DNA of 64,000 nucleotides, taken from the NCBI GenBank assembly GCA_036501145.1, contig DASYAV010000207.1, positions 4,665 to 68,664 of the forward strand. Reading direction: 5' to 3'. The position numbers were made by a program, and so were the translations under genes. The notes beneath the pieces were generated by a model. The model saw only the letters and a program-made list of their open reading frames with translations. It had not been told where the DNA came from and made no database searches. Numbering within the stretch: position 1 is the stretch's first letter; the number at the start of each line of letters is the position of its first letter. This DNA is from PALSA-505 sp036501145 (GTDB lineage Bacteria > Actinomycetota > Actinomycetes > Streptosporangiales > Streptosporangiaceae). Shown piece by piece: positions 1 through 7,664 of this stretch.

Positions 1-427
1 CCAGGCGGAGCGCGAGCACCGGGTCGTCGCTGGTGTAGGGCAGCACGGTGAAACCGTCGGCGATGAGCTGCCCGGCCGCCGTCAGCAGCTCCACCGGATC
101 GGGCAGCAGCGTGCGCTCGTCGGCGACCACTTCGAGCTTGACCCAGCTGGTGCCGAGCGCCTCGCGGGCCAGCCGGGCGGTGCGCACCGCCTCGGCCGCG
201 GTGTGGCAGCCGGCCGTGTTCGGCAGCGGCCGGATGCCCCGCCCGGCCAGCAGGTCCAGCACCGAGCCGGCCGCGCCCGGCCGCAGTCGGCGCATGGCCA
301 CCGTGGTGATCTCGGTGCCGGACGCGGTCAGCGCGCGGCCCAGCACGTCCAGGCTGGGCGCGCCGCCGGTGCCCATGATCAGCCGCGAGCTGAACTCCGC
401 ATCCGCGATGACGAGCGGATCGTCCAT
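1..427 (-). CDS. thiG: Thiazole synthase ThiG (partial, runs off the left edge)
   Basis: ThiG condenses deoxyxylulose phosphate, dehydroglycine and the ThiS thiocarboxylate to form the thiazole phosphate of thiamine in the cytoplasm. The visible 142 N-terminal residues begin MDDPLVIADAEFSSRLIMGT and carry the conserved features LIMGTG, MRRL and LPNTAG of the TIM barrel. The ATG at 425-427 lies 29 bp after the thiS stop, so it is the third gene of a thiO-thiS-thiG operon controlled by the TPP riboswitch upstream of thiO. The C-terminal part, including the later barrel strands, lies outside the window. Confidence 0.93.
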   Translation of the reverse strand, partial: MDDPLVIADAEFSSRLIMGTGGAPSLDVLGRALTASGTEITTVAMRRLRPGAAGSVLDLLAGRGIRPLPNTAGCHTAAEAVRTARLAREALGTSWVKLEVVADERTLLPDPVELLTAAGQLIADGFTVLPYTSDDPVLALRL

Positions 428-456
428 CAGCTGCCCTCCTGCTCGTGTTTCCGCTG

Positions 457-657
457 TCAGCCGCCAGGGGCCGCGGTCAGCACCTCGACCCGGTCCCCCT
501 CGGCCAGCGGCGTGCTGTCCCAGCCGGCCCGGCTGATCACCTGGTCGTTGACCGCGGCGGCGACCCCCGAGCTGGCCCGGGTGACCAGCCGGACCGCGTC
601 GCCGACGCAGGCGCCGCCGGGAAGGGAGCGGGGCGACCCGTTCACGGTCACGGTCAT
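457..657 (-). CDS. thiS: Sulfur carrier protein ThiS
   Basis: This 66-residue ubiquitin-fold protein carries sulfur as a C-terminal thiocarboxylate to ThiG. It ends in the obligatory Gly-Gly (APGG), and its length and its N-terminal MTVTVNG strand are typical of ThiS. Its ATG overlaps the thiO stop (654-657), which implies translational coupling. It sits between thiO and thiG, as in other actinobacterial thiamine operons. Confidence 0.93.
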   Translation of the reverse strand: MTVTVNGSPRSLPGGACVGDAVRLVTRASSGVAAAVNDQVISRAGWDSTPLAEGDRVEVLTAAPGG

Positions 658-1811
658 GGCGCGGGAGTCCTGGCGAACCTGGTGGCCGCGAACGGGGCGG
701 CCAGGGCCGGCAGCCGCCCGGTGTCCAGGCAGTCCGCGATGACGTCCGCGGTGACCGGGGTGAGTAGCACGCCGTTACGGAAGTGCCCGGTGGCCAGCAC
801 CAGCCCGGGCAGCGCCGACGGCCCGAGGACCGGCGCGTTGTCCGGGGTGCCCGGCCGCAGCCCGGCGCTGGCCTCCGCGAACTCCAGCTCGGAGATGCCG
901 GGCAGCAGCGCCCGCGCGTCCCGCAGCAGCTCCCACACCCCGCCCGCGGTCACCGTGGTGTCCGGGCCGAGCTCTTCCTGGGTGGCGCCGATGACCAGCT
1001 CACCGTCAGTCCTGGGCACCAGGTAGATCTCCGAGCCGTGCGCGAGGCCACGCACCGAGCGGCTCAGCAGCGGGCCGTCCCCACCCAGGCTGGCACCGGC
1101 TGGGCTGGGCCGCAGCCGCAGGATCTGGCCCTTCACCGGCCGGACCGGCGGCGCGGTGCCGGGCGGCAGGCCGCCGATGCCGCGCGAGCTCCAGCCGGCG
1201 GCGAGCACCACCCGGTCCGCCTCGACCGCGGTGCCGCCGGCCAGCCTGGCCCCGGCCGCGCGCCCGTCCCGGGTGATCACCTCGGTGACGCGCTGGCGGA
1301 TCAGCCGCACCCCGGCCCGGTCCGCCGCGGCCAGCAGCGCCGCGGTCAGCAGCCGCGGGTCGACCGACCCGTCGTCGCCGGTCAGCAGCCCGCCGCGCAC
1401 CGCCGGGTCGAGCATCGGCTCCAGCTCGCGGCACTGCGCGCCGGTGAGCTCACGGGCCGGCAACCCCAGCGACTCCCGGAGCGCCCGCAGCTCGCCGAGC
1501 TGGGCGATGTCGCCGGGGCCCAGCCCGACCTGCAGCGTGCCGGTCATCCGCAGCCCGGCGTCCCGCCCGGTGAACGCGGCCAGCTCCGCGACGAAGCCGG
1601 GGTAGCGGGACAGCGAGTCCAGGCCCAGCCGGACCAGTGCGTCCTCACCGTGCCCGGCCTCGCCGACCGGGTTGAGCAGGCCGGCCGCCACGTGCCCCGC
1701 GCCGCGGCCGGGCGCCGGGTCGGCCACGGTGACCGCCATCCCGCGCTGCGCGGCCCGCCAGGCCACGCCGAGGCCGATCACCCCGCCGCCGATGATCACG
1801 GCTGATGTCAT
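654..1811 (-). CDS. thiO: Glycine oxidase ThiO
   Basis: This FAD-dependent oxidase makes dehydroglycine (iminoacetate) from glycine for thiazole synthesis. It has 385 residues, with the dinucleotide-binding loop GGGVIGLG near residues 7-14, the DAO-family segment GHVAAGLLNP, and the C-terminal LATGHFRNGVLLTP that is diagnostic of ThiO. The start chosen is the ATG at 1811. The reading frame stays open upstream to 1895, but that extension only translates the TPP riboswitch (NLIRVMPAKG is its typical translation). The gene is first in a thiO-thiS-thiG operon and overlaps thiS by 4 bp. Confidence 0.92.
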   Translation of the reverse strand: MTSAVIIGGGVIGLGVAWRAAQRGMAVTVADPAPGRGAGHVAAGLLNPVGEAGHGEDALVRLGLDSLSRYPGFVAELAAFTGRDAGLRMTGTLQVGLGPGDIAQLGELRALRESLGLPARELTGAQCRELEPMLDPAVRGGLLTGDDGSVDPRLLTAALLAAADRAGVRLIRQRVTEVITRDGRAAGARLAGGTAVEADRVVLAAGWSSRGIGGLPPGTAPPVRPVKGQILRLRPSPAGASLGGDGPLLSRSVRGLAHGSEIYLVPRTDGELVIGATQEELGPDTTVTAGGVWELLRDARALLPGISELEFAEASAGLRPGTPDNAPVLGPSALPGLVLATGHFRNGVLLTPVTADVIADCLDTGRLPALAAPFAATRFARTPAP

Positions 1812-1820
1812 TGTCGGGTC

Positions 1821-1911
1821 CGCTCCCTTCGCCGGCATGACCCGGATCAGGTTCGGCGGTCGGAGGCTGCCAGCCTCCCTCTCAGCCCGGTCCACACCAG
1901 GCTCCCGCGCG
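1821..1911 (-). promoter_or_regulatory. TPP riboswitch (THI element)
   Basis: On the minus strand, immediately upstream of thiO, the conserved riboswitch blocks appear in order: GGGAGCC, GGGCTGAGAGGG, then CCGAACCTGATCCGGGTCAT, then GCCGGCGAAGGGAG. These are the pyrimidine- and pyrophosphate-sensor helices of the thiamine pyrophosphate aptamer. The 3' GGGAG lies about 14 bp before the thiO ATG, so ligand binding probably hides the ribosome-binding site. That mechanism is inferred from placement. Confidence 0.95.
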
Positions 1912-1996
1912 TCGCTGCCTACATTACGGGACGGCCCGCCGGCCGCGCCGGGTGGCCGGTTCCTGGCGCCGGGCCGGTGATCCCTGCGAGAATCCG

Positions 1997-3253
1997 GTGC
2001 TCGTGACGATCGAGAGGGTTGTGGTGGCCGGCGCCGGCCTGGCCGGGCTGCGTACCGCCGAGGAGCTGCGGGCCCGCGGGTACCCGGGCGCGATCACGCT
2101 GATCGGCGCGGAGCAGCGCGTGCCGTACGACCGGCCGCCGCTGTCGAAGAAGGTGATGCTGGGCGAGCTGGACGACACCTCGCTGCGCGCCGACTTCGGC
2201 AAGCTGCGGGTGGATTTCCGGCCCGGCGAGAGCGCGGCCGCGGTGGAGTTCGGCGAGGCCGCGAGCGGCGCGGGCGGCAACGGCGCGGGCGGCCAGGCGG
2301 ACGGCGCGGGCGGCAGGGCGGGCGGCGGGGTGCTGCGTACCGGGCGGGCCGAGTACCGGTTCGACCGCCTGGTGCTGGCTACCGGGGCCACCCCGGTCAC
2401 GCTGCCCGGCACCGGCGCGCAGCGGGTGCTGCGCACGCTCGACGACGCGCTGGAGCTGCGCGGCCTGCTCCGGCCAGGGCTGCGGCTGGTGATCGCCGGG
2501 GCCGGCTGGATCGGCGCCGAGCTGGCCACCGCGGCGGCGGCGCACGGCTGCCAGGTCACCGTGCTGGACGCCGCCGCCACCCCGCTGCAGGCCGCGGTGG
2601 GCGGCGAGGTCGGCGCGAAGACCGTGGCCTGGTACGACGCGGCCGGTGTGCGGCTGCTGCTGGGCCAGGCCGTCGAGTCCGTCGAGCCTGGCGGGCTGGC
2701 GCTGGCCAGCGGCGGCTGGCTGGACGCCGATGTGGTGGTCACCGCGGTCGGCGTACGGCCCGCCACCGGCTGGCTGGACGGATCCGGGATCGCGCTGGAG
2801 GCGGGGGTGGCCACCGACGAGGGGCTGCGCGCCTCGGTGCCCGGGGTGTACGCGGTGGGTGACTGCGCGTCGTTCGTGTCCCGCCGCTACGGCAGGCGGC
2901 TGCGCTTCGAGCACTGGGACGTGGCGCTGCACGCGCCCGAGGTGGCCGCGGCCAACCTGCTCGGCGGCGACGAGAGCTACGACCCGGTGCCCTACTTCTG
3001 GTCCGAGCAGTTCGGCCGGATGCTGCAGTACGCCGGCTACCACGGCGCCGGCCGGGCGCTGTGGCGCGGCGACCCGGCCGGCGCCGACTGGGCGGTCTGC
3101 TGGCTGGCCGGCCACCGGCTGGCCGCGGTGCTCACCGTGAACCGGCCGCGGGATCTGGTGCAGGGCCGGCGGGTCATCGCCGCCGGGACCCCGGTGGACC
3201 CGGGCAGGCTGGCCGACCCCGCGGTGCCGATCAGGGACGCCACCGCCGGGTGA
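1997..3253 (+). CDS. NAD(P)/FAD-dependent ferredoxin reductase-like oxidoreductase
   Basis: This flavoprotein belongs to the ferredoxin/putidaredoxin reductase family and probably passes electrons from NAD(P)H to a ferredoxin or other small carrier. An FAD loop GAGLAG lies near residue 12, followed by the family signature YDRPPLSKK, LVLATGATP, a second Rossmann loop GAGWIGAE for NAD(P)H, and GVYAVGDCAS, with a reductase C-terminal domain (WSEQFGRMLQ). A Gly/Ala/Asp-rich stretch (about residues 88-111) interrupts the first FAD region. The start is uncertain: GTG at 1997 or 2003, both preceded by GCGAGA. No ferredoxin or P450 gene is adjacent. Confidence 0.82.
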   Translation: MLVTIERVVVAGAGLAGLRTAEELRARGYPGAITLIGAEQRVPYDRPPLSKKVMLGELDDTSLRADFGKLRVDFRPGESAAAVEFGEAASGAGGNGAGGQADGAGGRAGGGVLRTGRAEYRFDRLVLATGATPVTLPGTGAQRVLRTLDDALELRGLLRPGLRLVIAGAGWIGAELATAAAAHGCQVTVLDAAATPLQAAVGGEVGAKTVAWYDAAGVRLLLGQAVESVEPGGLALASGGWLDADVVVTAVGVRPATGWLDGSGIALEAGVATDEGLRASVPGVYAVGDCASFVSRRYGRRLRFEHWDVALHAPEVAAANLLGGDESYDPVPYFWSEQFGRMLQYAGYHGAGRALWRGDPAGADWAVCWLAGHRLAAVLTVNRPRDLVQGRRVIAAGTPVDPGRLADPAVPIRDATAG

Positions 3254-3324
3254 CCACCCGGCGGCGCGCCGGATAACCGGCGGTTGCGGGTTTGCGGCGG
3301 GCCGCCGTGTGGGACATTCGGAGC

Positions 3325-3687
3325 GTGGCACAGATTGATGCCGTGGCCGACGCGCTCGTCGGCGAATGGCTTCCGCTCCCCGACGTCGCCGACCAGCTCG
3401 GCATACCGATCGGCCGGGTCAGGCAGTTGCTGCGTGACCGCAAGCTGCTCGCGGTGCAGCGCCCGGACGGCACGATGTGCGTGCCGGCCGCGTTCCTGGA
3501 CAGCGGGCACATCGTCAAGGGCCTCCATGGCACGCTGACGCTGCTGTTCGACTGCGGGTTCGACGAACCTCGGGCGCTGCGCTGGCTGTTCACCGACGAC
3601 GAGTCGCTGCCCGGCACGCCGATCAGGGCGATGACCGAGCACCGCCGCACGGAGGTCAACCGCCGCGCGCAGGCGCTGGCGTTCTGA
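3325..3687 (+). CDS. Rv2175c-like winged-helix DNA-binding protein
   Basis: This 120-residue protein has an N-terminal helix-turn-helix (LPLPDVADQLGIPIGRVRQL) and a C-terminal region (ALRWLFTDDESLPGTPIRAM) like mycobacterial Rv2175c, which binds DNA and is phosphorylated by PknL. In several actinobacteria this gene lies near a polyprenyl synthase and metF, as here about 17 kb away. The GTG at 3325 follows GGAG closely. The frame is open from 3292 but that extension lacks family similarity. The regulatory target is unknown. Confidence 0.75.
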   Translation: MAQIDAVADALVGEWLPLPDVADQLGIPIGRVRQLLRDRKLLAVQRPDGTMCVPAAFLDSGHIVKGLHGTLTLLFDCGFDEPRALRWLFTDDESLPGTPIRAMTEHRRTEVNRRAQALAF

Positions 3688-3786
3688 CCTGCCGCCTTCG
3701 TTGCCGCGTCGCCCCCGCCCGTGGCCGCGAAGGCCTCACCGGGACTGTCCCGGGTGCGTCACCGCGGAAGCCGTGCTGCGCCCGGG

Positions 3787-4233
3787 TCAGTCCCGGAACA
3801 GGATCGCCCAGACCGCCTTGCCCTGCTGGCTGAGCGCGCTCCAGCCCCAGTGGTCGCTGAGCGCGTGCACGATGTGCAGGCCCCGGCCGTCCTCGCCGGA
3901 CGGCCCTGGCTGCCGCAGCGCGGGGACGGTGTCGCTCGGGTCGGTCACCACGCACATCAGGCCGTCGGTGTCGCCGAGCAGCCACAGCGCCAGCGCGGCG
4001 GCTTCCGGTGACACCCGCTCACCGCCGGGCCAGGCGTGCCGGATAGCGTTGGCGAGCAGTTCGGTGACGACAAGCTCCGCGTCGTCGGCCAGTTCACCCA
4101 GCCCCCACGAGGCGAGGGTATGCCGGGTGAAGGACCTGGCCCGGCCGGCCGCATCGGGTGATGGGCTCAGCGGGCAGCCGGTGACATATGGCAGCTCAGC
4201 GGGGTCGCAGACCTGCGCGGGAGCAGTCGTCAT
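3787..4233 (-). CDS. Anti-sigma-type ATP-binding regulator (HATPase_c_2)
   Basis: This 148-residue single-domain protein has the GHKL ATP-binding fold used by SpoIIAB/RsbW-like regulators. Visible motifs are the N box ELLANAIRHAWP, the D/G1 region VTDPSDTVP, and the G box GEDGRGLHIVHALSD. Such proteins usually bind a sigma factor or an anti-anti-sigma factor, and actinobacteria carry many. No cognate antagonist is adjacent. The only nearby sigma factor (4793-6049) is an ECF protein of a class not known to use these partners. Confidence 0.82.
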   Translation of the reverse strand: MTTAPAQVCDPAELPYVTGCPLSPSPDAAGRARSFTRHTLASWGLGELADDAELVVTELLANAIRHAWPGGERVSPEAAALALWLLGDTDGLMCVVTDPSDTVPALRQPGPSGEDGRGLHIVHALSDHWGWSALSQQGKAVWAILFRD

Positions 4234-4418
4234 CGTTTAGCCATTATGTCTGGTAACAGTGTGTCGTCGCAATCGCACCTGCACGTTCATTTTTTCCGTG
4301 CATACAGCCAGTGGCTCGCTACGGAGTGTGTCCGGCAAACTGCTGGCACGGGGATGTCGGTTTGCCCTGGCCGCCGTTCGTCGTATGGGTACGGTAAACG
4401 GCCCGGAAGGAGCCAGCG

Positions 4419-4760
4419 ATGAAGTATGTCCTGCTGTTCGTGGACACGGAGGAAACCCGTCAGCGTTCGGAGACGGAGTACAAGGATCTCTACGACAAGA
4501 TCGGTGCCTGGTGGGGGCAGCACTCCCAGGCGGGCGAGATCGTTAACGGTGAGCAACTGCAGGGGCCCGAGACGGCCACCACGGTGCGTCACGACCACGG
4601 CAACGTGACGATCGTGGACGGCCCCTTCATCGAGGCCAAGGAGCACATCGGCGGCTACGGCGTGGTCGACGTGCCGGATCTCGACGCGGCGCTCGCGCTG
4701 GCCAAGTCCTGGCCCTGGGGCGGCGTGGTCGAGGTGCGGCCGGTCATCGAGATGGAGTAG
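4419..4760 (+). CDS. YCII/DGPF-domain protein
   Basis: This 113-residue protein is a ferredoxin-like-fold YCII-related (DGPF) protein. It begins MKYVLLFVDTEE and contains the hallmark DGPFIEAKEHIGGYGVVD, then LALAKSWPW and a VEVRPVIE end. The segment GGAAGGAGCCAGCG precedes the ATG and gives a good ribosome-binding site. It lies 32 bp upstream of an ECF42-type sigma factor; this pairing is a known hallmark of the ECF42 group, in which DGPF genes are the usual sigma target. The biochemical activity of such proteins is not established. Confidence 0.88.
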   Translation: MKYVLLFVDTEETRQRSETEYKDLYDKIGAWWGQHSQAGEIVNGEQLQGPETATTVRHDHGNVTIVDGPFIEAKEHIGGYGVVDVPDLDAALALAKSWPWGGVVEVRPVIEME

Positions 4761-4792
4761 GACGTGCGGGTGCGGGACAACGCCCAGGCCTG

Positions 4793-6049
4793 GTGGCGGT
4801 GACCACCGCCGGAAGGCGGCCCGGCGCTGACCCCGACGGGGCCAGGGTCAGGATCGACGCCACCTTCCGGCACGAGGCCGCCCGCCTCGTCGGTGCGCTG
4901 ACCCGCCTCCTCGGCGACTTCGACGTCGCCGAGGAGGCGGTCCAGGATGCGCTGGCCGAGGCGCTGGCCCGCTGGCCGGCCGAAGGTGTGCCGGAGCGGC
5001 CGGCGGCCTGGCTGCAGACCACGGCGCGCAACCGCGCCATCGACCGGCTCCGCCGCGAGGCCAGGGGCCGGGAGAAGCTGGCCATGATCGCCGCCGATCC
5101 GCTGCGCGGCGCTGCTGCGGTGCCGCAGGCCGAGCCGGATGAACGGCTGCGCCTGCTGTTTCTGTGCTGTCACCCGGCACTGAGCACGGAGGCGCAGATC
5201 ACGCTGACCTTGCGGGCGGTGGCCGGGCTGACCACCGCCGAGATCGCCAGCGCGTTCCTGAGCGGCGAGGCGGCCATCTCGCAGCGGATCACCCGGGCCA
5301 AGCGGAAGGTGTCCGCCACCCGGATCCCGTACCGGATGCCCGGCGACGCCGAGCTGGCGCAGCGGCTGCCGGCCGTGCTGGCCGTGCTCTACCTGATGTT
5401 CAACGAGGGTTACCTGAGCAGCCACGCCGACGTGCCGGAGCGCCGCTGGCTGGAAGAGGAGGCCGAGGAGCTTACCGGGCTGCTGACCCGGCTGATGCCG
5501 CGCGAGCCCGAGCCGCTGGGCCTGCTCGCCCTGATGCGTATGCACCTGGCCCGCTCGGCGGCCAGGTTCGACACCGGCGGCCGCATCGTGCGGCTCCGCG
5601 ACCAGGACCGCGGCCGGTGGGACGCCGCGGCCATCGCCGACGCGAACCGGCTGCTGCGCCGGGCGGCCAGCCTGCGCAGGCCCGGGCCGTACCAGATCCA
5701 GGCGGCGATCCTCGGCGTGCACACCGAGGCGGCGGGCCCGCAGGCCACCGACTGGCCGCAGATCGTCGCGCTGTATGACCTGCTGCTGCGCTACGAGGAC
5801 ACCCCGGTGATCCGGCTCAACCGGCTGATCGCGGTCGCCTCCACCACCGCCGGCCCGCAATCGGCGCTGGCGCAGGCCGAGGAGCTGCGCGGCGCGCTGG
5901 ACGGCTACCACCTGTTCCACGCCACCCGGGCGGAACTGCTGCGCGCCGTGGGCCGCCCGGCCGACGCGGCCGCCGCCGACCGCCGCGCGCTGGAACTGGC
6001 CAGCAGCCCCGCCGAACGCGCCCTGATCAGCTCCCGCCTGCCCGGCTGA
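4793..6049 (+). CDS. ECF sigma factor with C-terminal TPR-like extension (ECF42/DUF6596 type)
   Basis: This 418-residue sigma factor has a region 2 at roughly residues 20-90 (DFDVAEEAVQDALAEAL, TARNRAIDRLRRE), a region 4 near residues 120-170 (LTTAEIASAFLSGEAAISQR), and a long helical C-terminal extension starting at YLMFNEGYLSS. That extension is typical of the ECF42 class, in which it replaces a separate anti-sigma protein. The GTG at 4793 has no strong ribosome-binding site, so translation may be coupled to the YCII gene ending 32 bp upstream. The trigger is unknown. Confidence 0.88.
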   Translation: MAVTTAGRRPGADPDGARVRIDATFRHEAARLVGALTRLLGDFDVAEEAVQDALAEALARWPAEGVPERPAAWLQTTARNRAIDRLRREARGREKLAMIAADPLRGAAAVPQAEPDERLRLLFLCCHPALSTEAQITLTLRAVAGLTTAEIASAFLSGEAAISQRITRAKRKVSATRIPYRMPGDAELAQRLPAVLAVLYLMFNEGYLSSHADVPERRWLEEEAEELTGLLTRLMPREPEPLGLLALMRMHLARSAARFDTGGRIVRLRDQDRGRWDAAAIADANRLLRRAASLRRPGPYQIQAAILGVHTEAAGPQATDWPQIVALYDLLLRYEDTPVIRLNRLIAVASTTAGPQSALAQAEELRGALDGYHLFHATRAELLRAVGRPADAAAADRRALELASSPAERALISSRLPG

Positions 6050-6076
6050 CCCGGCGTGGTCCGGCGGCCCGGCGCG

Positions 6077-6250
6077 TCAGATGGTTACCGGCTTCCCGCA
6101 GTCCGGGCATGTGAACGGCCGCCGCCTGGCTATGGCGCGTGTTATCGCGAAGTAGACGAAAGGGAAACCCATCTTGGGAATCTCCCGGGTCGCCGCGACG
6201 TCGCCGTGTTCCGGGCAGCGTCCTGTCCGGGTCTCGGTTTCCTTGGCCAT
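6077..6250 (-). CDS. Small hypothetical protein with two Cys pairs
   Basis: This 57-residue protein starts at the CAT at 6248-6250, preceded on the minus strand by a strong GAGGAG ribosome-binding site. It has one cysteine in GRCPEHGD and a CPDCGK motif near the C-terminus. With the nearby His these could form a small zinc site. The middle is hydrophobic (MGFPFVYFAI). The frame runs open upstream to 7768, but that part belongs to other genes. The family and role are not recognised. Confidence 0.6.
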   Translation of the reverse strand: MAKETETRTGRCPEHGDVAATREIPKMGFPFVYFAITRAIARRRPFTCPDCGKPVTI

Positions 6251-6434
6251 GACGCTCCTCGCTGAACGAGCTGTGAAACTCCAGACATGAAAGCAGGCGT
6301 CAGATATCACCCCGCTGACCGTCCGACACGGTACTACCTTCCGCGGGCAACGACGCGCTGACCAGCGGACCTTTTCCGGGTGCGAAAAGCTGCGCGGGAA
6401 GCCACTCTTGTCAGCAGAACAGGAGGCGTAGCCC

Positions 6435-6497
6435 ATGGGATATCTCGAGACCATGACCACGCACGGGCCGGCCGCGCCGCGGGTGAGGCGGTCATGA
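6435..6497 (+). CDS. Short upstream ORF (20 aa) coupled to the SDR gene
   Basis: An ATG at 6435 preceded by a strong AGGAGG (about 10 bp upstream) opens a 20-codon frame that begins MGYLETMTT and ends in TGA at 6495-6497. That stop overlaps the ATG of the SDR gene (ATGA). It may be a leader peptide that couples translation, or the scar of a deleted upstream gene. It is too short for homology reasoning. Confidence 0.4.
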   Translation: MGYLETMTTHGPAAPRVRRS

Positions 6498-7207
6498 GCG
6501 GGAACGGCCCCCGGGTCGCGGTTGTCACCGGCGCCTCGCAGGGCATCGGAGCGGGACTGGTGGCCGGGTACCGCGCGCAGGGCTGGGCGGTCGTCGCCAA
6601 TTCCGTGCACATCAAGCCATCCGATGACCCTGCCGTGCTGACCGTGGCGGGGGACGTCTCCCAGCCCGCGACGGCCGACCGCATCGTCACGGGGGCGCTG
6701 GAACGATTCGGCCGCATCGACACGCTCGTGAACAACGCGGGCGTCTTCATCGGCAAGCCGTTCACCGACTACACGATCGACGACTATCAGCTGATCGTGC
6801 GGGTCAACCTGACCGGCTTCTTCCTGGTGACCCAGCGCGTCGTCGCCGCGATGCTCAAGGGCGGCGGCGGACACATCGTGAACATCTCCACCACGATGGT
6901 CGAGCATGCGAACTCCAGCTCGCCGGCGCTGCTGGCTACCCTCACCAAGGGCGGTCTCGTCGCCGCCACCAGGTCGCTGGCGATCGAGTACGCGTCCCGT
7001 GGCGTCCGGGCGAACGCCGTCTCGCTGGGCGTGATCGAGACGCCGCCGAACCCGCCGGAAGCCTACGCGGCCCTCGCGAAGCTGCATCCGATCGGGCGCG
7101 TCGGCCAGGTCAGCGACGTGGTGGCCGGCATTCTCTACCTCGAATCCGCCCCGTTCGTCACCGGCGAGATCCTGTACATCGACGGCGGCCAGAGCGCTGG
7201 CCGCTGA
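6494..7207 (+). CDS. Short-chain dehydrogenase/reductase (SDR)
   Basis: This 237-residue classical SDR is an NAD(P)H-dependent oxidoreductase. It has the TGASQGIG cofactor loop near residues 12-19, LVNNAG, an active-site region with NISTTM (Ser) and LTKGGLVAATRSLA, and the C-terminal IDGGQSAG. The usual Tyr of YxxxK is replaced here: the segment reads ATLTKGG, so a Thr stands where Tyr is expected. The ATG at 6494 has GAGG 6 bp upstream and overlaps a 20-codon ORF. It converges on a truncated alcohol dehydrogenase. The substrate is unknown. Confidence 0.82.
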   Translation: MSGNGPRVAVVTGASQGIGAGLVAGYRAQGWAVVANSVHIKPSDDPAVLTVAGDVSQPATADRIVTGALERFGRIDTLVNNAGVFIGKPFTDYTIDDYQLIVRVNLTGFFLVTQRVVAAMLKGGGGHIVNISTTMVEHANSSSPALLATLTKGGLVAATRSLAIEYASRGVRANAVSLGVIETPPNPPEAYAALAKLHPIGRVGQVSDVVAGILYLESAPFVTGEILYIDGGQSAGR

Positions 7208-7586
7208 GCCGGGGCGCGCCGCGGCGTGGTCCACATCGGCCGGGAGCGGAGCGAGGTTACGGGCCTCCACGGCGGCGTACTCCGCCAGTGATCCGTTTCG
7301 GGTCCAGTCGGCCAGTCCGAACACCCGCTGGCCGACGGTCAGGCCTGTGGTCCCGTATCCCAGTTCGGTGACGACGCCAGAGAGTTCATGCCCGGGCACG
7401 CTCGGCGTCCGGTCATGGCCGGCCCGGTCGGACCAGGTTCCCGGCCAGTCGAGCTCTCCGGGAGTGAACCCCGCGGCATGCACCCGCACGACGACATCGT
7501 TCTCAGCCGCGTGGGGGTAGGGCATGTCCGTCAGGGACAGACCACCGGCTCCGGCGGCACGGTCATTAACGGTGATGGCTTTCATG
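7208..7586 (-). pseudogene. Truncated zinc-type alcohol dehydrogenase/quinone oxidoreductase, N-terminal fragment
   Basis: From the ATG at 7586 the minus strand encodes about 120 residues of a GroES-like medium-chain dehydrogenase: MKAITVNDRA, VRVHAAGFTPGELDW, VPGHELSGVV, GQRVFGL, and LAPLPADVDHAAA. Similarity stops abruptly at the position expected for the start of the Rossmann domain, within about 20 bp of the convergent SDR stop. Beyond that the frame only reads antisense to the SDR. Intact family members have over 300 residues, so this is a remnant left by a deletion or insertion. Confidence 0.75.
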
Positions 7587-7664
7587 GCACATCTTTGCTG
7601 TTGGCTTGTTGAGCTCGGCGGCGGGCCTGACTGCTGCGAATATGGGGCTGTCCCGCAGCACCGC

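Noticed and set aside
1919..3331. A 470-residue minus-strand frame opposite the ferredoxin reductase
   Set aside because: It has shadow-frame composition (His/Arg/Gly/Gln/Pro-rich) and no motifs, while the plus-strand gene has complete flavoprotein signatures.
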